Assembly: GCA_046351415.1 (NCBI GenBank)
Contig: JAXLYO010000002.1
Location: 186,001-250,000, forward strand
DNA: 64,000 nt
Direction of reading: 5' to 3'
Source: JABFRG01 sp046351415
GTDB lineage: Bacteria; Myxococcota_A; Polyangia; Polyangiales; Polyangiaceae
This document shows, one piece after another, positions 1-7,181 of the stretch. A model generated the notes under the pieces. It worked only from the letters and a program-made list of their open reading frames with translations. It was not told where the DNA came from and did no database searches. The position numbers and the translations under genes were made by a program. How positions within the stretch are numbered: position 1 is the stretch's first letter; every line of letters begins with the position of its first letter.

Positions 1-603
1 CATCGCGATCTTTCGAAGGCACACGATGCCCTCGTTCTCTCTCTCCTCGCAGAGGCTCCTGCCGATCGCCCCGAGAGCGCCCTCGCTGCGCGCGCGAAGT
101 TGCAGGAGCTCGTTTGGCCGGACGTCGTGGAACGCATCGCGCTTCGCCCCGCCACGGTGCCGCCGACCGAAGCACACGCCGAGACGACACGATTCGAAGA
201 GCGCATCGAGGGAGGCGAACGTCGATTTACCGACACGCTGCTCGGTCGCGACGTCGTTTGCATTTCGCTACGAACGGGCGTACTCGAACGACTCGGTGCA
301 TTCGCGCGCGCCGATCACCCGAACGCTCAGACCGTATGCCGCGTCGAGCCGGAAGGTGCCATCGCTTGGCTCGCAGTTCCTCCGGGCGCGCCCGTGGGGC
401 GGCCGCTCGAGCCCGCGGAGAGGAAGATGCTCTTCGACGTCATCGAACGTTTGCACCAAGCGAGTTTCGTCCACGGCCACATCGATCGAGAACACGTGTT
501 CATCGACGAAAGGACGAACGCCTTGTGCCTGCTCTTCCCGCAGGAAGACCCGCCGCTCAGCGCATCACTCGATCAAGACCGACTAGCGGCGGCGCGGCTC
601 TGA
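1..603 (+). CDS. Ser/Thr protein kinase, C-terminal part (5' end outside window)
   Basis: The reading frame is open from base 1 and ends at TGA 601-603, so only the last 200 residues are visible. The first 35 residues look like the end of a Hanks-kinase C-lobe (a Leu-rich helix, then ADRPESA, the subdomain XI Arg). The remainder resembles a second, degenerate kinase-like domain: it ends with VHGHIDREHVFID near residues 157-169, which aligns with the catalytic-loop region, but HRD is replaced by HGH and no DFG follows. The family assignment rests on these two motifs only. It converges with the PDZ lipoprotein gene 27 bp away. The catalytic N-terminal half cannot be judged. Confidence 0.6.
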   Translation, partial: HRDLSKAHDALVLSLLAEAPADRPESALAARAKLQELVWPDVVERIALRPATVPPTEAHAETTRFEERIEGGERRFTDTLLGRDVVCISLRTGVLERLGAFARADHPNAQTVCRVEPEGAIAWLAVPPGAPVGRPLEPAERKMLFDVIERLHQASFVHGHIDREHVFIDERTNALCLLFPQEDPPLSASLDQDRLAAARL

Positions 604-630
604 CTCCTCTGATGGTTGGCCAACGCGAGT

Positions 631-1080
631 TCAGTCTTCGACGATCGGGATGACGACTTCTCGGAGGGCGCCGCTGCGTTCGACCTCGACACGGATCTCC
701 TTGGCCTTCTCGAGCACCTTCATGATCGCAACGGCGTGGTCGGGGCGCTCGATGGGCAGTCCGTTGATCTTTGCTACGACGTCTCCAGGCTTGAGGTCGA
801 TCCCTTCCCAGTACGAGGCGGGAAGCAACTTCGCGATGCGAAAGCCATAGAAGCGCCCGTCCTTGAATGCGGGCTGGTCCTCGAGTTCGACGTGCGCGAG
901 GAAGGCACCGGGCCCGTCGGCGATCGCATTGCGAACACCGCTTCGAGTCACGGTTCCGGGACGTTGTGCGGCCTTCGGCGCCGACGGTGCCTCGGCAGCT
1001 TTCGGCGGCGGAAGGGGGTCTCCACCACAGGCGAAGACGGCGAGCGAAACGACGAGAAGAGAAGCGCGCGAAATCGACAT
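631..1080 (-). CDS. PDZ-domain lipoprotein, GspC-like
   Basis: This is a 149-residue protein. I start it at ATG 1078-1080 because that Met directly precedes a signal peptide with lipobox VFAC (Cys17), whereas an upstream in-frame Met would add 25 unlikely residues. A short Pro/Ala linker follows, then a C-terminal domain matching the PDZ fold of type II secretion GspC (GFR..., a GDVVAKING core, final beta strands). It should be anchored to a membrane on the periplasmic side and bind a protein partner. No other secretion gene is visible. It lies 78 bp downstream of tmk, probably in the panC-tmk transcript. Confidence 0.65.
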   Translation of the reverse strand: MSISRASLLVVSLAVFACGGDPLPPPKAAEAPSAPKAAQRPGTVTRSGVRNAIADGPGAFLAHVELEDQPAFKDGRFYGFRIAKLLPASYWEGIDLKPGDVVAKINGLPIERPDHAVAIMKVLEKAKEIRVEVERSGALREVVIPIVED

Positions 1081-1158
1081 CGACCCTCGTTTTCCGCGAG
1101 TGAACGCGGAAGGGCAAGTTTCCGGCGAAGAAAAGTGTCTCCGCGGGCGTCGCACGGC

Positions 1159-1830
1159 TCAGCGAAGCTGTGGCAGCGCGCCTTCCACCGCGGCCACGAT
1201 GCGAGCCGTCACTTCTTCGCGAGAGCCCTCCCCCGAAACGACGACGATGGTGTCTTCCGGCATGTGGGTTGGAAGGTCCCGATAGAACGCCGCGAGCTTC
1301 GTCTGGAGTTCGTGACGCTCGTACAGTTCGGGCTTCCCGCCCCGAGCGGTTCGTCGCTCGAGCGCCACATCGGAAGACACGTCGACGACGATGACGAGGT
1401 CCGGCCTTCGCGCGCTCCTGTTGAGACTGCGAATCCACGCTACGGCATCGGTCGCGCCTGACTCGCTCGATACGCTCTGATAGGCAATGCTGGAGGCGTC
1501 ATAGCGATCGGAGATGACGACGCCGCCGCGCGCGAGCACGGGTTCGATCTCGGAGGCGACGTGATCGAGTCTGTCGGCCGCGAAGAGAAGCGCCATCATT
1601 TCTGCCGGTGGTCCGCCCGTTGCGCTCGAAATGCGCCCGCGCATGAAAAGGCGGAGCATCGTACCGATGGGGCCATCACTTGGTTCGCGCGTTACGTGGA
1701 CCTCACGGCCACGAGAGGACACGATGCGCGCAAGCTCACCCATTTGCGTGGTCGTGCCAGCGCCGTCGATGCCTTCGAGTACGATGAAAGCTCCGCGGGC
1801 GTTCTCGTTCGTCTTCTGCGGAGCGTTCAC
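1159..1830 (-). CDS. tmk: Thymidylate kinase (dTMP kinase)
   Basis: Phosphorylates dTMP to dTDP with ATP in the cytoplasm, an essential step of dTTP synthesis. The 223 residues match the usual family length. A P-loop occupies residues 20-27, TREP is near 48, ISDRYDASSIAYQS is the dTMP-binding DR(Y/F) region, and a basic LID segment lies around 160-175. The P-loop reads GIDGAGTT: the Walker A Lys position (residue 26) is Thr, encoded by ACG at 1753-1755, one base from a Lys codon. The start is GTG, sharing GTGA with the panC stop, which implies translational coupling. Family identity is secure; full activity with Thr26 is an open point. Confidence 0.9.
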   Translation of the reverse strand: MNAPQKTNENARGAFIVLEGIDGAGTTTQMGELARIVSSRGREVHVTREPSDGPIGTMLRLFMRGRISSATGGPPAEMMALLFAADRLDHVASEIEPVLARGGVVISDRYDASSIAYQSVSSESGATDAVAWIRSLNRSARRPDLVIVVDVSSDVALERRTARGGKPELYERHELQTKLAAFYRDLPTHMPEDTIVVVSGEGSREEVTARIVAAVEGALPQLR

Positions 1831-2723
1831 GGACGCGCCTTTTCGCTCGCGGGAGACGACGCAATCGGAGAAGCGTCTTCGCCGAGCACCACGTTGTCGA
1901 TGAGCCGTGTGTTTCCGAGGCGAAGTGCCAGTGCGACGAGCGCGCGGTCCCCCACGCTTTGCGCGTTGGTGAACGGAACGAGAGAATCAGGGTCGGCCAC
2001 GGCGACGTAGTCGATTTGCGCCGAGGCCGGCAGCGTATCCGCCACGCTGTCACGGAGTACCCCCGCCCGCCGTTCGCCGAGGCGATGGAGTTCCACGGCT
2101 TTGGCGAGACCACGCGGAATGGTCAGCGCCTTTTCGCGTTCTTCTCGGCCAAGAAAGCGATTGCGCGAACTCATCGCGAGTCCGTCAGGTTCCCGCACGG
2201 TCGGAACGCCGAGGATCGACACGGGAAAGAACAAATCCGCCGCGAGTCGACGAAGGACGGCGAGCTGCTGGTAGTCCTTCCGACCGAAGACGGACACGCA
2301 AGGCCCCACCACGTTCCATAGCTTTGCGACGATGGTCGTTACCCCCTCGAAGTGCCCCGGCCTGAACGGACCACACAGGTTCGCCGTGAGGCCCGAGACG
2401 GTCACGCGGGTCGCGTCGCCCGCGAGATACATGGCCGCGGAGGGTGGCGAAAAGACTGCGTCGACCGATTCACCTGCCAACTTCTTGCGGTCGCCTTCGA
2501 GGTCGCGCGGGTACCGAGCGAGATCTTCATTGGGACCAAACTGCGTCGGATTCACGAAAATGGAGACAGCGACCCAGTCGGCGACCTTGCGCGCCTCCCG
2601 AACGAGATGGAGATGCCCTTCGTGGAGAGCTCCCATCGTGGGAACGAATGCTACCCGCTTGCCCGCACTTCTTGCGCCTGCGCAAGCCACGGCAAAAGCC
2701 CTTACTTCGTCGAATACGTCCAT
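1827..2723 (-). CDS. panC: Pantothenate synthetase
   Basis: Condenses pantoate and beta-alanine using ATP to give pantothenate, the coenzyme A precursor. The 298-residue protein shows the nucleotidyltransferase motifs of the family: PTMGALHEGHL (HIGH-type) near residues 29-39, FVNPTQFGPNEDL, a FGRKDYQQL segment, and MSSRN (the KMSKS counterpart) near 185. ATG start at 2721-2723. It overlaps tmk by four bases and is the first gene of a minus-strand group. The other pan genes are not in the window. The C-terminal Ser/Ala tail is unremarkable. Confidence 0.95.
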   Translation of the reverse strand: MDVFDEVRAFAVACAGARSAGKRVAFVPTMGALHEGHLHLVREARKVADWVAVSIFVNPTQFGPNEDLARYPRDLEGDRKKLAGESVDAVFSPPSAAMYLAGDATRVTVSGLTANLCGPFRPGHFEGVTTIVAKLWNVVGPCVSVFGRKDYQQLAVLRRLAADLFFPVSILGVPTVREPDGLAMSSRNRFLGREEREKALTIPRGLAKAVELHRLGERRAGVLRDSVADTLPASAQIDYVAVADPDSLVPFTNAQSVGDRALVALALRLGNTRLIDNVVLGEDASPIASSPASEKARP

Positions 2724-2818
2724 GGGGGAGATGCGCTGGGGGTGTGCGGGCGTTGAGCAGGTTCACCCTAAAAAGCCCCCCACCAAGCCGGGCACAGCTT
2801 CGCCGGAACGGCGGCGCT

Positions 2819-2899
2819 CTGTAAAGGCCGAACGCAAGAAGGTCAGGAAACGCGCGAAAAGCCTTCCCAGGCCGGGGGGCAAGACGCAGACCTTTACAG
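2819..2899. repeat. Spaced inverted repeat upstream of a lipoprotein gene
   Basis: CTGTAAAGG at 2819-2827 is perfectly inverted as CCTTTACAG at 2891-2899, with 63 bases between. It sits in the 205-bp divergent intergenic space between panC and the lipoprotein gene starting at 2929. The right arm ends 29 bp before that start codon. CTTTACAG occurs again at 13433-13440, upstream of the kinase gene that starts at 13395. It may be a regulator-binding pair or chance; there is no further evidence. Confidence 0.3.
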
Positions 2900-2928
2900 A
2901 CCGTTCGCAGCGGGGCATCGTAGGCCGC

Positions 2929-3594
2929 ATGAAGCGCCCTTCGCTGCTCGTCGCATGTCTCGTCCCCATGACGCTGGGTGCGTTCCTGGCCTGCGGCAGC
3001 CGCGGCCCGCTCGACGATTTCACCACGATCGAAGTCGTGAAGGACAGCAGCACGAACACCGTCGACAGCGAAGTGTTCATCGATGCGACGCCGACGGTCG
3101 ACGCGTCGACGAAGGACGTGCGCGACGCGGCCGACGAACGCAGCCAAATCGACAAGGTCATCGATTGCGCGCAGTGCCTGAACAACAACTGCGGGGACAA
3201 GTTCACTTCCTGCTTCGCCAACGCAGCATGCCGGGACACCTTCCAATGCGCGATCACGCAATGCCTCTCCGGTGGTCAGCCAGATCTCGGCTGCGTCCTC
3301 AACTGCGCCAACGGTGACCTCGGACAACTCGCTGCTATTCTCGGCGTCGTCCAATGCCCGCTCACCAAGTGCAAGACCGATTGTCCTGACCTCCTCTCGC
3401 TGCTCGGCGGGCTCGGCGGCGGCGGCGGCGGCGGCGGTGGCGGGACTCCTCCCCCTCCCCCTCCTCCCCCTCCGTCGGTTTCTCTCGGGGCTCGAGCAGC
3501 GGACGAGCGGCCCGACGAACTCGTGTGTGAACGCGCACGCGCATCCCTTCGATCATGGCCCACGTTCTCCGCCGCAGTCTGCAAGCAGCGCTGA
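2929..3594 (+). CDS. Cysteine-rich lipoprotein with Gly/Pro-rich tail
   Basis: The ATG at 2929 begins a 221-residue protein with a classical lipoprotein signal (lipobox FLAC, Cys23), followed by an Asp/Thr-rich linker and about 80 residues carrying some ten cysteines (C-x2-C, C-x3/4-C spacing), typical of Myxococcota secreted proteins with a disulfide-rich core. A run of Gly and then Pro follows, encoded by GGC and CCT/CCC repeats. The last 45 residues have no evident relation to the family and overlap the next gene by 40 bp. The true C-terminus may lie in another frame if the repeat tract slips. Function unknown. Confidence 0.6.
   Translation: MKRPSLLVACLVPMTLGAFLACGSRGPLDDFTTIEVVKDSSTNTVDSEVFIDATPTVDASTKDVRDAADERSQIDKVIDCAQCLNNNCGDKFTSCFANAACRDTFQCAITQCLSGGQPDLGCVLNCANGDLGQLAAILGVVQCPLTKCKTDCPDLLSLLGGLGGGGGGGGGGTPPPPPPPPPSVSLGARAADERPDELVCERARASLRSWPTFSAAVCKQR
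3413..3473 (+). repeat. GGC/CCT-rich simple repeat inside a coding region
   Basis: A near-continuous GGC run at 3413-3443 is followed by a CCTCCCC-type pyrimidine run at 3446-3472. They encode poly-Gly and poly-Pro in the 2929-3594 lipoprotein. Such tracts are prone to length change. A +2 shift here would end translation at TGA 3531-3533, before the next gene starts at 3555. Confidence 0.6.
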
Positions 3595-4541
3595 CGCTCT
3601 CCGTGCTCGGAGCTTCCGTGTCCGCGGCCTCCGCGGCACCACCTACGCACGCACCGAGCGCAGACGACGTTGCCAAAGCCCGAGAGCTCTTCGTCCGCGC
3701 ACAAGCCGACGAAGCCCGCGGTGACTACCTATCTGCCCTCGAAAAGTTCGAACGCGTCGCAGAGACGAAAGATACGGCCAGCGTTCGCTTTCATCTCGGC
3801 CACTGCTCCGAAAAGCTCGGACGCCTCGCGTCCGCACTTCACCACTACAACCTGGCACTCCACGAAGGAGAACGCGAAAGCAGCGCGGAGGTGAAACGCG
3901 CTTCGACAAAGGCCGCGGAAGCGCTCGCGCCACGCGTCCCCAAGCTCACCATCCAGTGTCCGGCCGACATACCTTCGTGCAGCGTGTCGCTCGACGGGCG
4001 AACCCTTGGCGCAGGAGAGCTTTCCGTCTTCATCCTCGTCGACCCAGGACGACATCACGTGAGCGCGCGCGCCGAAGGTATGCAGACGGTCGATGTCGAC
4101 CTCTCGCTTCACGAGAGCGAAGCGCGCACGCTGCAGATCGCATTTTCCCCAGCGCCTACGACTACGCCCACCGCTCCGCATGGATCAGGAGCGCCGGAAG
4201 GTCTCACAACGCGAGAGGCTGCGCCCCGAGACGGAGGATCGAAAACCGGTGCCTTTCTCGCGTTGGGTGGTGCGGTGGCACTCGCGGCATTCGGCGTCGG
4301 CAGTTTCGTCGGCGCAGGAGGTGCCCAAGATTCCCTCAAGGCCGCCTGCGCAGCGCGCCCTTCGTGCGAAGACGAGAAGTCGTCCGTGCGCACGTGGGAC
4401 ACGCTGGCACTCGTGAGCTTCGTTTCGGCCGGCGCGCTCGCAGTCGTCGCCACCGTACTGTTCGTCAAACCCACGGCGAGCAAGGCAACGAGCAGGCGCG
4501 TCTGGCACCTCGGCCACGAAGGTATCGGAGCGACGTTTTGA
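3555..4541 (+). CDS. TPR/PEGA-type membrane protein
   Basis: The 328-residue protein has an N-terminal signal peptide ending near AASA (about residue 27). A short TPR-like helical repeat region follows (residues 38-120: KARELFVRAQADEARGDY, then RFHLGHCSEKLGR). Next comes a PEGA-like beta domain (about 130-195: the SCSVSLDGRTLG turn, LVDPGRHHVSA). Two hydrophobic segments lie near 235-258 and 285-308. The layout is common in Polyangia, where such proteins are presumed to be envelope scaffolds; no specific role is known. Its stop overlaps the next gene's TTG start (TTGA 4538-4541). It also overlaps the previous lipoprotein frame by 40 bp. Confidence 0.65.
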   Translation: MAHVLRRSLQAALTLSVLGASVSAASAAPPTHAPSADDVAKARELFVRAQADEARGDYLSALEKFERVAETKDTASVRFHLGHCSEKLGRLASALHHYNLALHEGERESSAEVKRASTKAAEALAPRVPKLTIQCPADIPSCSVSLDGRTLGAGELSVFILVDPGRHHVSARAEGMQTVDVDLSLHESEARTLQIAFSPAPTTTPTAPHGSGAPEGLTTREAAPRDGGSKTGAFLALGGAVALAAFGVGSFVGAGGAQDSLKAACAARPSCEDEKSSVRTWDTLALVSFVSAGALAVVATVLFVKPTASKATSRRVWHLGHEGIGATF

Positions 4542-5587
4542 CACGGCCTCGGCGTTGGCGACGAATCGCCTGGCTCGCGGCATTCGCGGTGCCGCTTCTC
4601 TGCGCCTGTACCGACCTGTTCCACTCGACTGACTTTCCGACGTTGTGCGAAGCGAATCCTTCCGCTCCCGCCTGCGGCAACGATGCGGCCCCTGACGCAA
4701 AACCCGCTCCCCTGTGCGCGACGAACGTCGAGAGCGCCAAGAAGGCCGCACGCCAAACATGTGCAAAACTGAGTGCCTGCGGTGCCGTCAGTGGCAAGTG
4801 GAACGCTGCAAATTGCATGGATGACGCCATGCTTTCGTTCGACTGCTCCGCGAACGTCGAACTCGCTCCGCGCGGAGCCCGCAGTGAATTTTGGAGCTGT
4901 GCCCGCGACGCCGCGGATTGCGCCGCCGTTCGTGCGTGTCTCGTGGGAACGGAGGCCCTTCCCAATTGCTCGCAGAGCGCACGCGATTACGCGAGTTGCG
5001 CGGGGGACGGGCTACGTGTCTTGTGCAGCGCCGCGGGGGGCGCACCGATCGCTCTCGAAAGCTGCGTGGCTCAAGGCAAGCGCTGCGTCGACGGACGCTG
5101 CGGCGGAGGCGGCTCCTCGTGCACGGAAGGAGGTTGCGACGGCACGTCGCTGCATGTCTGTCTCACGGAGGGAACCTCCCCTCCCGTCGACATTGGATTC
5201 GACTGCACGCTCTCGGGCGATGGTCGATGTCGTGGTGCGGGCGCGACGTCGTACTGCGGCCCAGCCTCTCGCGTGGCGTGCACGACGACCTCGGCAGTTC
5301 AGTGCGAGAACGGGGTTGCTGTCGCGTGCATCAGCGGACTCGAACAACGCGTAAGATGCGCGAACCTGGGTCTTCCGTGCGCGGGCGGGGAGCTCACGCC
5401 AGAAGGCGCCGTCTCCGCATGCAAAGGCGAGAGTGACTGCGCGGGCGACGCATGCAGTGGGTCCGTCGTTCAGACCTGCGCACGCAAGTCGCCACGCTCG
5501 CTAGACTGCGCAGCGGAAGGCTTGGGCCCTTGTGTGGTCCAGGCCGTGGCAGGCGATGCGTTTGCCCGCTGCACACCGAAGCGCTGA
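4538..5587 (+). CDS. Cysteine-rich lipoprotein
   Basis: I place the start at TTG 4538-4540, which overlaps the upstream stop as TTGA and immediately precedes an Arg-rich n-region, a hydrophobic stretch and the lipobox LCAC (Cys at about 22). No ATG or GTG gives this signal. The 349-residue product has over 30 cysteines in repeated C-x(n)-C units, probably a disulfide-stabilised extracellular protein, with EGF-like spacing in places (e.g. CGGGGSSCTEGGC). It probably acts with the neighbouring TPR/PEGA protein and the 2929 lipoprotein. No enzyme motif seen; function unknown. It converges with the next gene with 10 bp between. Confidence 0.6.
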   Translation: MTRPRRWRRIAWLAAFAVPLLCACTDLFHSTDFPTLCEANPSAPACGNDAAPDAKPAPLCATNVESAKKAARQTCAKLSACGAVSGKWNAANCMDDAMLSFDCSANVELAPRGARSEFWSCARDAADCAAVRACLVGTEALPNCSQSARDYASCAGDGLRVLCSAAGGAPIALESCVAQGKRCVDGRCGGGGSSCTEGGCDGTSLHVCLTEGTSPPVDIGFDCTLSGDGRCRGAGATSYCGPASRVACTTTSAVQCENGVAVACISGLEQRVRCANLGLPCAGGELTPEGAVSACKGESDCAGDACSGSVVQTCARKSPRSLDCAAEGLGPCVVQAVAGDAFARCTPKR

Positions 5588-5597
5588 CGCGCGACGA

Positions 5598-6971
5598 TCA
5601 GAGAGATTGCTGGAGTTGCTTGTCGGCGAGTGCCTTCGCTTCGTCAGAAAGCTTCTTCTCTTCGTCCGACATGCCCTTCTTCCCTTCCTTCGGAGCCTTT
5701 GGCGCCGGAGGAGCGGCCGCAACCGGCGGAGCCTTCGGCGCGGGAGGCGCCGCGGCCACCGGAGGAGCCTTCGGCGCGGGCGTCGCTGGAGCAGCATGAT
5801 GCGGGCCCTTCGGCGCGGGGCCTGCATGCGTGGCTGCTGCGCTTGCCGCGACCGGCTCGGCCGGAGGAGGCGCTGCCGCGGCAGGAAGTGCTGCTGGCGG
5901 CTCGGGCTGAGGCGACGGCGCCACGGAAGCTTGAGGTGCGACGACCGGTTGCGGCGGAAGGACCGGCGGTTGGGCGACGACAGGCTGCGGTTGCGGCGCC
6001 GGCGGCAGCACGGGTTGCGCAGCCGCTCCCTTCGTCATCGGATCGACGAGCGAAACTGCGGCCTCGCTTCCGCCCCCCGGATTCTTGAGCGCTGCGAACG
6101 CTCCGCCTGCGACGAGCAGGACCACGGCGGCAAACGCGACGGCCCATGCCCCCATCGAACGCCCTTCGGCCACGGCAGGACGCGATCCGGTAACGGTAGT
6201 CCCTGCATCGATCCGCGCTTCAGAGGCGGCCGCTGCAGGTAGAACTGCCCCGGACCCCGCTGCGAGCGGTGTGGCGGGCCGCGGCGCGAACGGGTGCGGT
6301 GCGGTCGAAGTCGTGACAGGCTCGACGCGAGCGAAGGCTGCGGGCGCACGCTTTGCTCGTTCTTGCGCCTCGAGGGCAGCGGCAGCCCGTTGCTCACCCG
6401 TGTCGCCGAGCGGAAGGTCTCCGTCGGAATCGAACTCGTTCGTGAGCGTGAGTCGTTCGTCCGACCCGTCCATGAAGTCGGGGGCCGGCTCGAGCAACGT
6501 GGCCTTCGCTGGGCTCGCGAGCACCGGCCTGCGCCCATGTGCGAGCTTGTTCTTCTCCGGCTGGTCGAACACGTTCGTCGCGAGCTCGTCCTCGTTCACG
6601 CGGCGCTCGATCTCGACGGCCTTGCCGGCCGCGGGACGTGCTCGCACGAACTCACCGAGCGTGGGCTTCGAGACACCACCGCCCGCTGCAGCGCCCACGT
6701 CACGCGTGCTCGGCATGAGGCGCGTGACGTCGTCCTCGGAAAGGCTGTCTTGGAAGAGACGCGGCCGTTCGCCACCGCCGCTCGATCGGTCCTTGAGACT
6801 GCCCGCGCTGCCTGCTCCAGCGTTCGCGAGGCCACGAGCTCTTGCGCGAGCGAGCGCCTCCGTCTTGAGCGGATCCTTCGCGACGAGGGTCTCGTCTCCT
6901 AGGTCGTCGGCTTCCTTGGACGCGTTAGAAGTGGACGGGTCAGACTTGGGACGCTTGTTGTAGGGCAGCAC
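5598..6971 (-). CDS. Single-pass membrane protein with Ala/Pro-rich tail, unknown function
   Basis: A 457-residue protein starting at GTG 6969-6971. Residues 1-265 are hydrophilic and look cytoplasmic, with short acidic or Thr-containing patches (DDLGDETLVAKD, SEDDVTRLMPSTRD, NEDELATNVFD, GDLPLGDTGEQR). One transmembrane helix follows near 272-294. The rest is Pro/Ala/Gln-rich and includes two copies of an APKAPPVAAAPP unit, ending in a charged helix (SDEEKKLSDEAKALADKQL). The DETLVAKD-like patches resemble the Thr-containing motifs that FHA domains bind when phosphorylated; that is inference. No enzyme domain recognised. It is transcribed away from the ABC operon. Confidence 0.55.
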   Translation of the reverse strand: MLPYNKRPKSDPSTSNASKEADDLGDETLVAKDPLKTEALARARARGLANAGAGSAGSLKDRSSGGGERPRLFQDSLSEDDVTRLMPSTRDVGAAAGGGVSKPTLGEFVRARPAAGKAVEIERRVNEDELATNVFDQPEKNKLAHGRRPVLASPAKATLLEPAPDFMDGSDERLTLTNEFDSDGDLPLGDTGEQRAAAALEAQERAKRAPAAFARVEPVTTSTAPHPFAPRPATPLAAGSGAVLPAAAASEARIDAGTTVTGSRPAVAEGRSMGAWAVAFAAVVLLVAGGAFAALKNPGGGSEAAVSLVDPMTKGAAAQPVLPPAPQPQPVVAQPPVLPPQPVVAPQASVAPSPQPEPPAALPAAAAPPPAEPVAASAAATHAGPAPKGPHHAAPATPAPKAPPVAAAPPAPKAPPVAAAPPAPKAPKEGKKGMSDEEKKLSDEAKALADKQLQQSL

Positions 6972-7181
6972 TCCAGAAGTATGACGTACGAGAGCGAAGT
7001 CGTTCCATGGGTCTGGAAGGGGCCACGGTCGTTTTGCATGTGGAGCTGCGCAAATCCCACACGATGTGGGCAGCAGAACGACATGACGCGCAACGCGAAA
7101 TCCTGGAACTTCCGAGCTCCCGAGACGTCCTACCGCATGCCTGGAATATCCCGGTTCCCTCCCACGTCTAAAGGCACACCC

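Noticed and set aside
2332..2928. An N-terminal extension of the 2929 lipoprotein running back into panC
   Set aside because: It overlaps panC on the opposite strand and would bury the signal peptide inside the protein.
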